63,352 nucleotides of DNA from Chondrus crispus (Eukaryota; Rhodophyta; Florideophyceae; Gigartinales; Gigartinaceae), in the NCBI RefSeq assembly GCF_000350225.1, contig NW_005179330.1, forward strand, positions 1 to 63,352, given 5' to 3'. Positions 22,991 to 33,987 of this stretch are shown here, piece by piece (position 1 is the first letter of the stretch; every line of letters begins with the position of its first letter). The notes under the pieces are model-generated. The model saw only the letters and a list, made by a program, of their open reading frames with translations, did no database searches and was not told where the DNA came from. A program made the position numbers and the translations under genes.

Positions 22991-24509
22991 CTAGCGATAA
23001 TGATGGGTCACATTAATAGTGAACTGACCGCCGGAAATGCTTTTGATACCGGTCAGAAGCCCGCCTGCACCGTTCACTCGATCATGTCCCTCTCCATTCC
23101 CACCGACACAGGCCGCCCCATTTGATGCCTCCCACTTTGGAGGGTCATTCTCAATGCCCTCATCTTTAAAGGCCCCCTGCCCATTAGATGGCGCTACCTT
23201 AGGTGCCTTTGTACACCGTTCGCTCAAGCCATCTGTAGCATCTTCCCCGACCTTGTCTCCATCCCCACCCGTCCCTGCAATCCCATGTCGTTTTACACCT
23301 TTATCATCTACACCTAAAATATCCTCTTGCTGTTTCTCTCCCTCCCGGCCCTGAAGATTTTGATAATTCTTCAAGGAGCGGGGGTCACGGTGTCCTGTAC
23401 GCATGGCAATAGAAGAGTCTGAATGGCCAGACTCTACCAAAAGCATTGTTACAGTGCCCGTCAGACCATGTGTTGTCATACCATGCTTCACGCCTGTACC
23501 AGAAATTCCTAGTGATACGAACACAGTTTTGACAATCTTAGAAAAATTATTTCTGCCAAGGTGCTGCTTCTTGAAGTAGCTAGACAACCCAGTTCTCTTC
23601 GCATTGTACCCCAGAAAAAATCGATCGCTCGCCAAGCCCATATCTCCACGAATCTTTAAATAGTCGTCTATGTCCCGATAGACATTAAGAAGGCCTCCAA
23701 GGGAGGAACAATTCCATACTGTAACCTCTAATGGTTTCACACTGGCATCCTTCCACCCTCCTGCCCGAGTCTTTGAGGCCCCGGAGCGACTCCCGACGGC
23801 CTCTCGAATACGCCAAACATTCTCGCCGCGAAGAGTAATATTCCGAAACTGGGATACGGTCAAAATTAACCAAAGCGGTAGGGCGCATCGCCGTGATATG
23901 GGCGACATCAAAAATAAGTCGCGCTTGAAATGATTTCGGTGTGTCACGAGAAAGCAGTGGTGAGCCATACAGTAGCAGCAAATCTTCCTTCGATAGAACA
24001 TTGTGGCTTTCAGTGAACACACCATTGGCCTGCTGCAGGCTGAACTTGTTTTCAATAACTGCCGTAAGACCTTCTTGTGGGCTGTTGGAAACAGGCCCCT
24101 CCAAAATTTTGAGCTTGTATCCCCAAATAGCACTAAATCCCCGCTGTATTCCGAGAAGGTAGCTTTTCATAGAAGAAGGTTTGACTTCGCTATTTGTCTT
24201 TGCCGTGCGGTAGTTCACAACCAACTCGATTAAGAAATATCGAATACGCTCCAACTGGGCGGAAGTCCAACTTGAAAAGCCAGGGGGCAGAAAGGTACGC
24301 CCTTCCTCATTCGGAAATACGTTGCATCTTGTTTGTTCCATCTGCCACTCAACCAAACGACCCGGTTCACTGAACACCAACGAGCGCATGCGGGGCTCTG
24401 CGTGAAAAAAATCATCCACGAAACCAGGAACACCCATCACGAACCTGGCGAATGCTCTGAGGGCAGACTGATTTTGGCGTTTTGTGTTTGTGGGGACTCT
24501 TATCCCCAT
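22991..24509 (-). pseudogene. Crypton-type tyrosine recombinase (second, unrelated YR)
   Basis: The start MGIRVPTNTKRQNQSAL lies at 24509. The N-terminal SAM-like core-binding part includes ALRAFARFVMG and KSYLLGIQRGFSAIWG. The catalytic domain has Arg-1 in ITAMRPTALVNF, then SGASKTRAGGWKD, the region THGLTGTVTMLL, GHSDSSIAMRTGHRDP with His, and the nucleophile Tyr in SLKNYQNLQG. This is the pattern of eukaryotic Crypton / DUF3504 recombinases. A frameshift near 23830 splits the gene. The HXXR arginine position reads Thr (HGLT), which should abolish catalysis. The C-terminal about 130 residues are low-complexity and Gly-rich. It does not resemble ORF-B in sequence. Confidence 0.75.
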
Positions 24510-24985
24510 GAACGCCGCTGCTTCTGGAGATGGCGAAAGGGATGAGCGCGGGTTTTGCTCCCCGTGGGCAGGGACAGGTTGATTACACTGCGTTGGGGGT
24601 GATTCGGAAATAATCGTGTTTTTCTAGATGGGGAAGAGAGGTTGCAGAGTGTGAGGCGGCGGTGTGCCCGGAACCGAGGATGGTCCCATTGTGCAGGGGT
24701 GTGTGACTAATTTGCGAACGCATAGAATTGGTCGTGCAGTAGAGTGTGGCGACGGCGATGACGGCGACGGCGGCGCCGGCGACGGAGGGGGAATGACAAG
24801 TATTGATTCAATGAGTTTTGCAATCAAAACCATGGCCCAGCAGATGTATTTTAATTCTGGATTTCAATATGATGAGGAGATATACGTATTAAATGCCAGG
24901 TCCGGATGATAAATGCGTTATCACCCGGCTACGTCGGTCTGAGAACTGCTCTCGAGCGTTATCAAACCTCGTAGCCGGCTGATAA
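24510..24985. other. Unassigned DNA between recombinase and R1 copy C
   Basis: Contains a GACGGCGACGGCGGC-type triplet stretch at 24750-24790. No recognisable gene. Confidence 0.4.
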
Positions 24986-24989
24986 CTCC

Positions 24990-25115
24990 TATGTGCAAAT
25001 CTGGCCTGGGGCAATGGGCCGGATGTAGGTCGGATGTAGGGTAAAAAAAGGGCGATAAGAGCTCATGTGAGCTCTTATCGCCCTTTTTTACCCGTGAACA
25101 GGAGAGGCAAATAAA
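24990..25115 (+). repeat. Dispersed repeat R1, copy C (3' part) with added hairpin
   Basis: Only the final part of R1 (GTGCAAATCTGGCC onward) is present. At 25039-25093 the terminal sequence is followed by its own inverted copy, forming a 26-27 bp stem (GGCGATAAGAGCTCA) with a 2-bp loop. Other R1 copies continue without the inverted arm. Confidence 0.8.
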
Positions 25116-25319
25116 TGGCATGCGACAATGCTAGGCAAGCGTACTTCAACCGCAACCACCTCTCCCACTTTTCAACCCCCAACCTGCAATCTCCAACCCG
25201 ACATGTCGGCACCTCCTCCATCCTCCTCTCCGTAAGCGCTCCTCGATACCCTTCTCGACAGCCCCTTATCGCTGCTAGCTCTCCTTGCCTCATCCAGTGA
25301 CGGCAGCCCACGACACCTT

Positions 25320-26390
25320 CCACGCTGCTACCTCGCTCCCACGCATCGCGCGCCGCTTTCCCCGCTGGCGTCCACGCACTGGACCTTGGCGCCTCGGCCT
25401 CTGCCGACTCCTTCTGCGACCAACTCCTTTCCCTGCTCCACTACCACGGCCTCCGCAGCACGCTCGCGCGCGCCTATCCATTCCTCGTCCAGCCCAGCAC
25501 GCGTGTGGAGGCGTCGTCGCGGCTGTGCGGGGCCTCGCGTCACGCGCGATGCTGTTCTACCTCGGCGACGCGTCGGGCGGCACGGAGGTCGCCGCGCTCG
25601 CGCGGGGCTTCGCAGCGACGGTGACCAAGGCCGCCGACGCGCGATTGCGCATCGTCGTCGGCGCAGCCGACCCAGTTGACAAGGGCCTCGTGCCGCCCGA
25701 AGCGTGCATCTTCGCGGAGCGCTCTGCGGAGGAAGTCGAGAGGCTGCTCCGCAACTACGCGGGCGTGGAGCGTGCGGAGGGGGACGCGCGCTGGGCGTCG
25801 TGGAGGAGCGGTGTGGCTGCAGCCCCGGGCTAGCGAAGATGGCCCGGCGCAGCGCATGGTGGCTGTCACAGACAGCTGAGACCAGCCCGGTCACAACGTG
25901 GGGGCGAAACCTGCGCGAGCTGCAACAGGCAGAAGCTAGGGTCGGGGGTGATCGTGGATGTGTACGGACCGGTGTGCGAGGAGTTGGGATTTAGGGGATT
26001 GTGGGGTGTGGCGACGGAGGCGAGCGCGCGGATCGGGGAGACGTTGGACCGGATGGGGCTGCTGGAGGAGCGCGACGGGTCGCTTCCGGCTGGGCGCGCA
26101 AGTCCCGTCCGCGGCGGCCTCGGCCGCACAGCGGCGCGGGAGGGCTTCCTGCACCTGCAGGCGGCGCACGCGCGTGTGGTGGACGGGTACCACGCGCGCC
26201 TTGGGGCGCAGCGAGACGCGGGGGTGGTGGGCGGCGGCGGAGTGCGCGCACGGGGGCTACCGGGGGCCGGGCGGACGCGCGAGTTGTTCGCGGTGGTGTG
26301 CAACTACCGGTGGCTGGAGACGCGGGCGGGAGGAGAAGGGCGTGCTGGACGTGTGAGGGGGAAGTTGGGAACAATGTCAAGCTGGAAATA
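25320..26390 (+). pseudogene. Unrecognised GC-rich gene remnant
   Basis: Adjacent plus-strand frames carry protein-like sequence with typical codon bias: HALDLGASASADSFCDQLL, then RAMLFYLGDASGGTEVAALA, EACIFAERSAEEVERLL and, after a break, VDVYGPVCEELGFRGLW with EASARIGETLDRMGLLEE. I cannot assign a family. It ends about 300 bp before ORF-A copy 2, so it could be cargo, a former first gene of unit 2, or a resident gene. Several frame changes make it non-functional. Confidence 0.4.
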
Positions 26391-26701
26391 AAACATTTTT
26401 GTCGGGAAAATTAAACAGCACTCAGGCTCACAGTTTGTCTTATTTCAAAAATGGGCACGATTTCCCCTTATTTAAAAAGGGCCATTCTGTGCCACAGTAC
26501 CTCCCCTCCATCATCCTGCTCCGACGTGTCACCGCACTACTGCCCCAGATTCCCTCCGCGCCACAGTGCCCCGCCTTCCCCTCTGCCATTGCGCCCCTGC
26601 CCCGCATTCCCCTCCGCGCCACACTGCCCCGCATTCCCCGCCGCGTCCTGCCACTGCAGCCCTTCATCACTTGCTCTACAACGTGCGCGCAATTCCGAGG
26701 C

Positions 26702-27895
26702 ATGACGCCGCCTGCGTATGCACCGCTAATGGTTGACGAGAACGGGCGGGCGCTTCCCCGTGCTGCGATACCACTGGCCGCTGCCAATGATCTCATGAAG
26801 ACGCCTGCAACGCTTCGAAATTCTTCAGTTTGGAACAGTGCCGGCGGACAACGACCTCTGCCGAGGGAGCTGGTGGGCATGAGGCGAAATCAAAGCAAAA
26901 TGCTGCGCGTCGACGCAGTGATTGAGGCTGCAGTGCGCTTGGAAAATCTCATCCGCTGTGACACTCCTGCTCGTTCTGCTCTGGCCGAACATCAAATAGA
27001 CTTCATGTCTGAACCCGCGGGAGGACGGATTTGGCTGCCTCCAACAAAATACCCATTCGGATTTATGTCTAGAGCCGTGCTAAACACAAGCTCAAACCTT
27101 GAGCGCGGGGGTGGACCAGGCTGTCGTATAGGGCCATCCCAGTCAATCGTCAACAATTTCTTTAATGTTGGCGCTCCCAGGGGTACGTGTGGAACGCTTA
27201 CTCGCGCTTACGTTATTCTAGTTTGACTGCGGTTCTGACCTCTTATTTGTGTTTGCAAGTGATTAATCCGCAGATCGGCTGGTTACTGACAAGCGCCCAA
27301 TCATTCCGCCGAAAAATGCGCGACACGCAGGGGTTAAAGCACCAGCTGCAAGTGCCCAAGCATCCCCTCCAGCCACAGGCGGCGCAGGAACATCACGGAA
27401 GAGGTCATATCAGTCGACACTCGGCAACGCAACCGTACACTGCAGAGAAGGGGTTTTTGTGGCAGCTCCAACCGGCATTCCGTGCATAGCTGACGTTGTA
27501 CTCACGTTTTTTTACAAGACGTCCTTTGCAGCAAAGCCATTGATAGAATACAGTAGTTCCGAAAAACGGTATGCAAAAAATGGGCAACTGCCCATTCAAA
27601 GTACAAATCTCTAACTGAAGCCTTTTGCAAACACGTCTTTGCGTACGGCGATGAACGTGATGACATCGAGCGTGGACTAAATGACTACGAGCGTTCCGTG
27701 ATATCCTTAAAAGAAAAGGGCGGGCGCAAGGCTGCTGTCACAAAGTCACGGGCGTACCTCAAGAGTCTGCAAGCTCCGCGAGGCAAGGGAAAGAGTATAG
27801 TCAAGTTTAGGAACAGATGCAATACATCAGCACTAATCCCTGTCTTAGAAAGATTAAAGGCGGCTTCTATGCAGTGCAAGTCCTGCCATAATTAA
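26702..27895 (+). pseudogene. ORF-A copy 2
   Basis: Exon 1 is 26702-27182 (LVGMRRNQSKMLRVDAV, HQIDFMSEPAGGRIWLP, SQSIVNNFFNVGAPR). Intron 27183-27273 ends ...AATCCGCAG. Exon 2 joins as GDRLVTDKRP and stays open through TFFYKTSFAAKPLIEYSSSEK. A one-base loss in the following A-run (about 27560) shifts the frame before KWATAHSKYKSLTEAFC. The remainder runs to the stop at 27895. Compared with copy 1 the T-run is intact and the A-run is broken, so the two copies died independently. Cargo follows on the right. Confidence 0.65.
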
Positions 27896-28135
27896 TTAAT
27901 GACAGAAGCATGCGGAGCGGAATGGGTACGGAGAAAGTCGGTCAGGTGAGGTTGAAGTGGTGGTGGGGTCTGTGGTCGGTCGGGTGAGGGACCAAAAGGC
28001 GACTGGTCGTCGGCGAGGTAGGGTGAAGGGGGGGACAGAGGAGAAGGGACGAACGTCGAGGGCAGTGGTGGGGATGGTGATCGAAGGCGGCGGCGGAATG
28101 TGGTCACTGACTCCGCCGCGTGACGCAGATTTCAT
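27896..28135 (-). repeat. Repeat D-like segment of unit 2
   Basis: GC-rich minus-strand proline-rich frame with partial similarity to the D repeats of units 1 and 3 (GGGGTCGGTGATC-like and GTGGTCACTG motifs). Weakly supported. Confidence 0.35.
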
Positions 28136-28649
28136 TACAAAGAGGTGATTGCAGAGGGTGGAGCAGGGGAAGGGTGTGTCACCAGGTTTCAACGCTCTTC
28201 AAATGGACGCCGCCTGCCAGCTGGGATTGCGTTTTCGATGAGAAAGGGTTTGTACAATAGACCCCTTCCATCACGTATTGCCTGAGGTGCACGTGGATTG
28301 GAAGGCGACGAAAGAGTGTTGCAAAATGATGGCGGAATAATGAAGCCGAAGAGGAAGGAATAGTTTTCATCTGCGACGTAGTAGAACAAGGATAAACTGG
28401 CTCTTATTAACTAAATCTTAACTCCTAAATTCCACAAGCTCAACGAAGCATGAGAATTGTGAGGTTAGCGTAAAGCAAGTGCCATGTCGTACACAGCTTC
28501 ATTCTGATTTCCTCTCTGTACCGGTACCGTACAGTCCAATCCGACACGTTTCCAATTTAGGAAAAACCTTCCGGGTACCTTCTCGCACCTATGTGACCTA
28601 CCCTTGGGTACCTTATCTTCATCATCCTCACCTCGACGTCAACAGAGCA
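28136..28649. other. Probable 5' flank of the beta-galactosidase gene
   Basis: No gene recognised. It precedes the GH35 start directly and may have been captured with it. Confidence 0.35.
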
Positions 28650-30570
28650 ATGTCTTCCTCCGTCACCTATGACCGACGCTCCTTCTTCATCCACGGCGAA
28701 CCTTTTCTAATCCTCTGCGACTCCGTTCACTACATCCGCCTGCACCCTTCTCGTTGGGACGCCCTCTTCGACACCTTCAACCGTGCCGGCCTGAACACCC
28801 TCGAAACATGTACGCATTCCACCCCCGTCTCCCCTTCCTCGTTTCGCAGATCACCTGACGCACGCACTAACCCTACCCCCTTTCTTTGTCTAGATGTGTT
28901 CTGGGGGAAACACGACGGCACCCCTCCCGTCACGGCCGCCCCTTCGCCCACACCCCATGCTCGCCCGTCCTTGTATGACTTCTCCGGCCGTCGTGATCTT
29001 TTCGCCTTCCTCCCGCAGCCTCAAAGTCATCTTGCGCATCGGTCCGTATGTCTGCGCGGAAGTGTCCTACGGCGGCTTCCCCTCGCGCTTACGTTTTGTC
29101 CCCGACATCGAGTTTCGCACATACAACACGGCCTTCATGGACGAGGTGGCAACCTGGGTCCGCTACGTCGCCACCCGACTCAAGGAGGAAAAGTTGATGC
29201 TACCGCAGGGGGACCGGTCATGCTCGTGCAGCTGGAGAACGAATACTAGATGGTATCAGATGGGTACGGAGATGTTGGGGGGAAGTATTTGCAGTGGTGT
29301 GCCGATCTGCAGAAGGAGCTCGAATTTGGTGTGCCAGGTATCATGTGCTACGGAGCTGCCGAGGGGTCGTGGAGACGATCAACTCGTTTTATGCGCACGA
29401 GGAGATTGACGGGCACCGGCAGAGGCATGCAGATCAGCCGCCTGTGTGGACTGAGTGTTGGACCGGGTGGTACAATGTATGGAGGGCTGCCGGACATGTG
29501 AGGAAGAGGGAGGATTTGGCGTACGCCGTGGCGAGATGGTTCGCGCAAGGAGGGGCCGGGGTGAATTACTACATGTGGATGGGGGGAAGGAATTTTGGGA
29601 GGAGCGCCATGTACCTGCAGGCCACTTCGTATGGGTATGATGCCCCCGTGAATGAGTTTTATCAGGAGACGAGTAAGATGAGGCATCTTGCAAGGCTACA
29701 TCGAGTGTTGAAAGACAAGTTTGAGCGAGCGTTTATGGCGACGAGGGAACAGGATGCCGAGTACGTGGGAGGGACAGTGTGTCGGTGGGGGGATGCTGTG
29801 TTTGTGTGAAACGATTGGGATGAACCGCTGACTGATGTGTGTATTGAGGGTGTAGAATGGAAATACACTACGGCGGTAGCGGCCAAGTCTATGAGCATCA
29901 TCGACGGACTCAGCGGGGAGCTCTCATACGATTCGTCTTCTATACACGGGGATGACGTCGTGACGCAGGAGTTGGTTGCGGCACCGGTGGTAGCGGTTGA
30001 CTGGGCCTCGATGAGCGAACCGGTGCCATCATGGGATATCATAGAAGCAATATCAGAGGCTAGCGGGGGAGAGTCCCGACCCGTTGTAAGCGGGGCGAGT
30101 CCGCCAGATCAGCTTATGCTGACGCAAGACTCGTCAGACTTCCGCTTTTACGTAGCGAAGTACCGAAGCGTGGCGGAAGGGAAAGGAAAGCGAAAGGTGG
30201 AGTTCGAAGCCGGGTATTACGCAACGGTGTTCTGCGACGGAAAGGTGCAAGTGCAGACAAAGGAACCGTTGTTGGAGGAACGATGGGCGAACAAATGGAA
30301 CGCACACCCCGACGGAGAGGCCGGGAGGGGGCATTGCATAGAAATAGAGAGGCGGTCGAAGGGTACGAGCGTGCGAGTGCATGGAAGGCGATGCCCAAGC
30401 TGAATGGAGAGGTGTGCGCGTGGAGGGTGGATGAGGATGGGGTGGCACGAGTGCGTGGTGCGGGTACAGGAGAGGAAGAAGAACTGGGTGTTGGACCTCG
30501 GCGGGTGCGGGAAGGGGCTGTTGTACGTTAACGGGGTGCTATTGGGATTAGGTATGCGAGGCGGAGGCGG
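28650..30570 (+). pseudogene. GH35 beta-galactosidase, broken, with an 82-bp intron
   Basis: Glycoside hydrolase family 35, removing terminal beta-linked galactose. The start is MSSSVTYDRRSFFIHGEPF. The first exon ends GLNTLET. A GT-AG intron lies at 28810-28891 (gtacgc...tctag), and joining restores LETYVFWGKH, the classic GH35 motif. Then YDFSGRRDLFAFL, LRIGPYVCAEVSYGGFPS, the catalytic acid/base region VMLVQLENEY, and the nucleophile region PVWTECWTGWYNVW. A C-terminal beta domain (FYVAKYRSVAEGKGKRKVEF, WANKWN, LNGEVCAWRVD) follows. Lesions are a frameshift near 29010, another near 29205, an in-frame TAG right after LENEY (29247-29249), a break near 29365, and a TGA near 29807. It is dead but was clearly copied as genomic DNA. 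Confidence 0.82.
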
Positions 30571-30771
30571 TGCCACGCGCGGCGGATGGGGCGAGCATGG
30601 CCACCGCAGGCGCGCTTGGCGACATGGTGTTTGTAGCTGTATTGAAAATACGAAATTTGGCCCGTCTCGTTTGCATAAGTGTAAGAGCCTGAACACTGTA
30701 ACTGTGGTCAATTCAATGATGATCTGTTGGTCTAATTTAATTACAAAGTACCGTCCCCCGCAACTCCGCAT
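30571..30771. other. Cargo-recombinase junction of unit 2
   Basis: Contains the block GAGCATGGCCACCGCAGGCG...CGACATGGTGT, which recurs at about 40020-40060 in unit 3. It also holds GGTCAATTCAATGATGATCT, which recurs at about 17099 in unit 1 just before ORF-B. Confidence 0.6.
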
Positions 30772-32185
30772 GTGTCCCTTTATCTCCGAGCCTCTCTGTC
30801 CGTCCTCTCTATCGCCGCAGGCAATACAGCACTCGCAGCCACTTGGGAGTCTGGCGAGACACACTCGCAACCGCCCGCACCGTCGACAATCCCATCGGCC
30901 TCACCGGAGAATCCCCTGTCCACCCCTCCGATGTACACAGCGCGCGGCGGTAGTTCTGGAGGTGGCAATCGGGGACGCCGCGGGAGCGTTCGAGGCCGAT
31001 CGGTTCGCCAACCCGACAGAGCCGAGCTGGACGCAGCACTCGCCGCCGGACATGCAAAGCTCCGCCAACAGTTAACAGAATCTTCAGTGGCCCGGTATAA
31101 GACCACCATCAAATCCTTTTGCGAAGCGATGCGCGAAGTAGAGGCGCCGATCGACGACCCGCACAGACCCTTTCATCCTATCAGCAAGAGGAGCAGGGAG
31201 CATTCGCCTGTAGGCGTAGCCATAGCGTTCGTAATGAGACGGTGTGGATACGTCGTCGACGAGAGATTTGGAAACAACAAGGCTAAGTCTACTGGTGGAG
31301 CTATAATGAGCGCCGTGACGGCAGCGTTCAACCTTCTCGACTGCGCTGAGTGCGGTCCGGGTTTTGAGTGCCGTCACGTGCAAGGAGACTACGTTGAGCT
31401 CGGCGAAGGGCGCTTTCGAGGCAACCCTGGCCGCGCTGCACAGCTGAAGATGGTTGTTAAGCGTCTAGAGAATGATCAAGCAAGAGCCAAGGTCAACATC
31501 ACCGAGCGTGCTCTCGCCGAGACACACGAAGACGTCCGTAGTTTGTACATTTTATATATAAAGGACGTTAGCATTCGTGTGTTGGGAGGCGTGCTACCCA
31601 CGAAGGCAGATTTATTTGACTTCAAGGCGTTCGAAGCTTGCACACTCAATGTCATGCAGTGGGGAAGCGTCGCGCGAGCGGACGAGATTTTGAACCTTGA
31701 TTTAGAAGATCTTGTCTTCCCAGGTTCTGCTCTTGACTCACCAAAAATTCGGTGTTTTGCCCTTCACAAAAACCGGCACTGGGTCACGGTACTTCAAGTT
31801 CTCCAGAGGCGTGCATGTGTCAATATGTCCTCTGCATGCCCTACATCGGTGGCTAGGTTTGTTAATGGCACACAAGATTGAAAGTGGTCCCCTATTTCCT
31901 GCCTTTCAAGGCGGTTCTTTACGTGAAGGAGTGCGCATGTCGCATTCTACTTACCGAGAGACGCTATCCTACATGAGTAATACAATTGGAACTGCAGGTC
32001 GGCTAACAGAGCATTCAGCGCGACGCGGAGGCGCCTAGTACCACCATTACGTTCTTGGCTGGGGCCTGCAGGACATTATGACTCAGTTTGGATGGACAGA
32101 CCTTCAAGAGATGATCAAATATCTTGGTATCGACGACAAGATTAATGAGAATCCGTACGACAAGCTTGGCTTTACTTGCATTTGA
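30772..32185 (+). pseudogene. ORF-B copy 2, tyrosine recombinase, frameshifted
   Basis: Same protein as copies 1 and 3. GGSSGGGNRGRRG is followed by a basic RGRSVRQPDRAELDAAL and then YKTTIKSFCEAMREVEAP. The catalytic part has the first Arg in SVARADEILNLDLEDLV. One extra A in the run at about 31744 shifts the frame. The rest (FGVLPFTKTGTGSRYFKF, TEHSARRGG, FGWTDL, KYLGIDD) continues in the next frame to 32185. An in-frame TAG replaces the Gln codon after RRGGA (32036-32038). All catalytic residues themselves are conserved. It follows the GH35 cargo by about 200 bp and converges with segment C. Confidence 0.8.
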
Positions 32186-32439
32186 TAATTACTTTACGAT
32201 GCGCTAGTACAGTAAAAAGTAAAGCGGTTGTTGATCACGTTCTGTCACCAAATTACACCGTCGCAACGCTTTAAATAAACTACAGCGTTGCGTGCGACGG
32301 ACTCGGCGTGTCGATGACGACGTGGGGGTTGAGCGCCCGCGCGGTGGCTGCAATTTTGCTCTGGCAGAAGCTGGTGGGCAGCGTAGGGGGAGGATTCCTT
32401 TCAGAGGAGGCTTTAGGGAACTAGTGAAGCGTGTATTTG

Positions 32440-33330
32440 GGCCTAGGGGGGGCGGTCGGGAGTTGCGATGTGTGAAGGAGTTGCTTCGTCGGCATCCCCC
32501 GCCCTAGCTGCAGGACAGGAGCGGAGGGGGCGACTTGGTCCTAAGTGGCCGGGGGAGCGTAAGGCAGTCGGACGGACGAAGCGGGAGAAGGCGTTGAGGT
32601 CGCAGGCGAGGCGAATGAACGACGACAACGGCAACGAGGGTGGGGACGTTAGAAGTGGAGATGGCAAGGTGCGGAGCATGAGGCTGAGCGGCGGACAGGA
32701 AGGCGCGATGGGTGGGGTGGCGACGTGGGGGTGGAGGCCCTGGCAAGATGACTTCGGGGACGGCAGGACAAGGCGGTGGGGTGGGCGGCACGTCCAGAGC
32801 GGCCTGGTGGAGTGGGGTAGCGCGGGGCGGCGGGCGAGGGGTGTTTGCGTGAGGGCCATAGCTTGTCGGACCGGTAGAGGCATGGAGGTGGAAGTGTGGT
32901 GGTTGAGGAGGCGAAGCGCCTCGCCGTCGGCGTAGGCGAGAGGCAACGCGGGGGGAAGACACCGAGGTTGGCGTGGCGCAAGACCATAGGCGGTGACGGC
33001 AGAGGGCGGAGCAACGGGCTCGCCGGTGCGGGGGTCGAGACGGATCTGGTTGCCTACGGTGCGGACAAGGGAGTAGGCGTCAGCGAGTGTGGCACTCGAG
33101 ATTAAGGAGGGGTACACAAGGCAGCATGTGCCGCACGGGCAGCGCCGAGGATCAGAACCGAAGAACCGGGCGCGGGACACTTGGCAGCTCGATCGAGGGG
33201 GCAAGGCGCTACAAACAGAGAGGTGGAATATGGGGTGGAAGGCGGGAAAGAAGTCTTTTATTTTTTGGGAGGCGGTACTGTAGCACGAGATCGTTGGGTA
33301 TAAATCGGTTGGAAATTTACTTCTGGCCAC
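32440..33330 (-). other. Segment C of unit 2, minus-strand ORF sharing the ORF-B leader
   Basis: 295-codon proline-rich minus-strand frame. Near 33110-32995 it encodes SLISSATLADAYSLV and RTVGNQIRLDPRTGEPVAP. At the nucleotide level this is an inverted copy of the ORF-B leader in unit 1 (17245-17330: CACACTCGCTGACGCC, CGCACCGT, CTCGACCCCCGCAC). Its end has AGDADEATPSH, as in the other units. No known domain. It may be a real ORF or an inverted terminal repeat read as protein. Confidence 0.5.
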
Positions 33331-33369
33331 CGCCAGAAAGGTCGGTAGTCGTGCGCACGCAAAGGCGCG

Positions 33370-33804
33370 GCGATGGAGAAGGGGTTTCAGCAGGGGTGGT
33401 GTGCTTCGGTACCACTCCCCTGCTACCCTTTTCTTTTGGTCGCGAGTTCAATTCTTCATGAAAATATTGTTTAACAATATATTTTAAAATAATGTGTTAA
33501 ACATTGTTTTAAATAATGTATAGATTCATGAATGTCAAACTAATAATTTGTACATTCGCGCGTTTTTTATTTTTGGCAGTGGCCCGTTGTATGGGGCGTA
33601 TGAGCTGTTACCCGCTGCATGTTACCCGTGCTCACGGATCATAGCATCCTCGGTCCGGGTAACAGAGATGGGCGCCGCAGGCGCCGGGTAACAGGCGCGC
33701 ACCCGGGGCCGCGCGACGGGCCAAATTGAGTACACGTGGCTATGCTGGCAGCGCTGTGCCGCCAAATCGCTCCAGGTTGCTTGATTTTGCGCTCGCCGGA
33801 CTGT
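33370..33804 (+). repeat. Dispersed repeat R1, copy D, left part
   Basis: Begins with a strong hairpin (GCAGGGGTGGT stem, CTTCGG-containing loop, 33390-33423), then the AT-rich part (ATGAAAATATTGTTTAACAA) and the GTTACCCG part. It is interrupted at a TA by the pogo-type transposon and resumes at 36077. Confidence 0.8.
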
Positions 33805-33987
33805 TACCGTTCTCAGGGGCTCAATTTGGGATAGGGCTTGATTTGGGACACCTTTTTTCTATGCAACACGTTCACATTTTTAGTCATAACAAGTAAAGGA
33901 GTGTTCTGATTGCGCCAAAACTTTCCAGACAGCATATAACACTGCGCGCGTTCTATAGATCTCTCCAAACGCGAATGTGCGTGGAAA

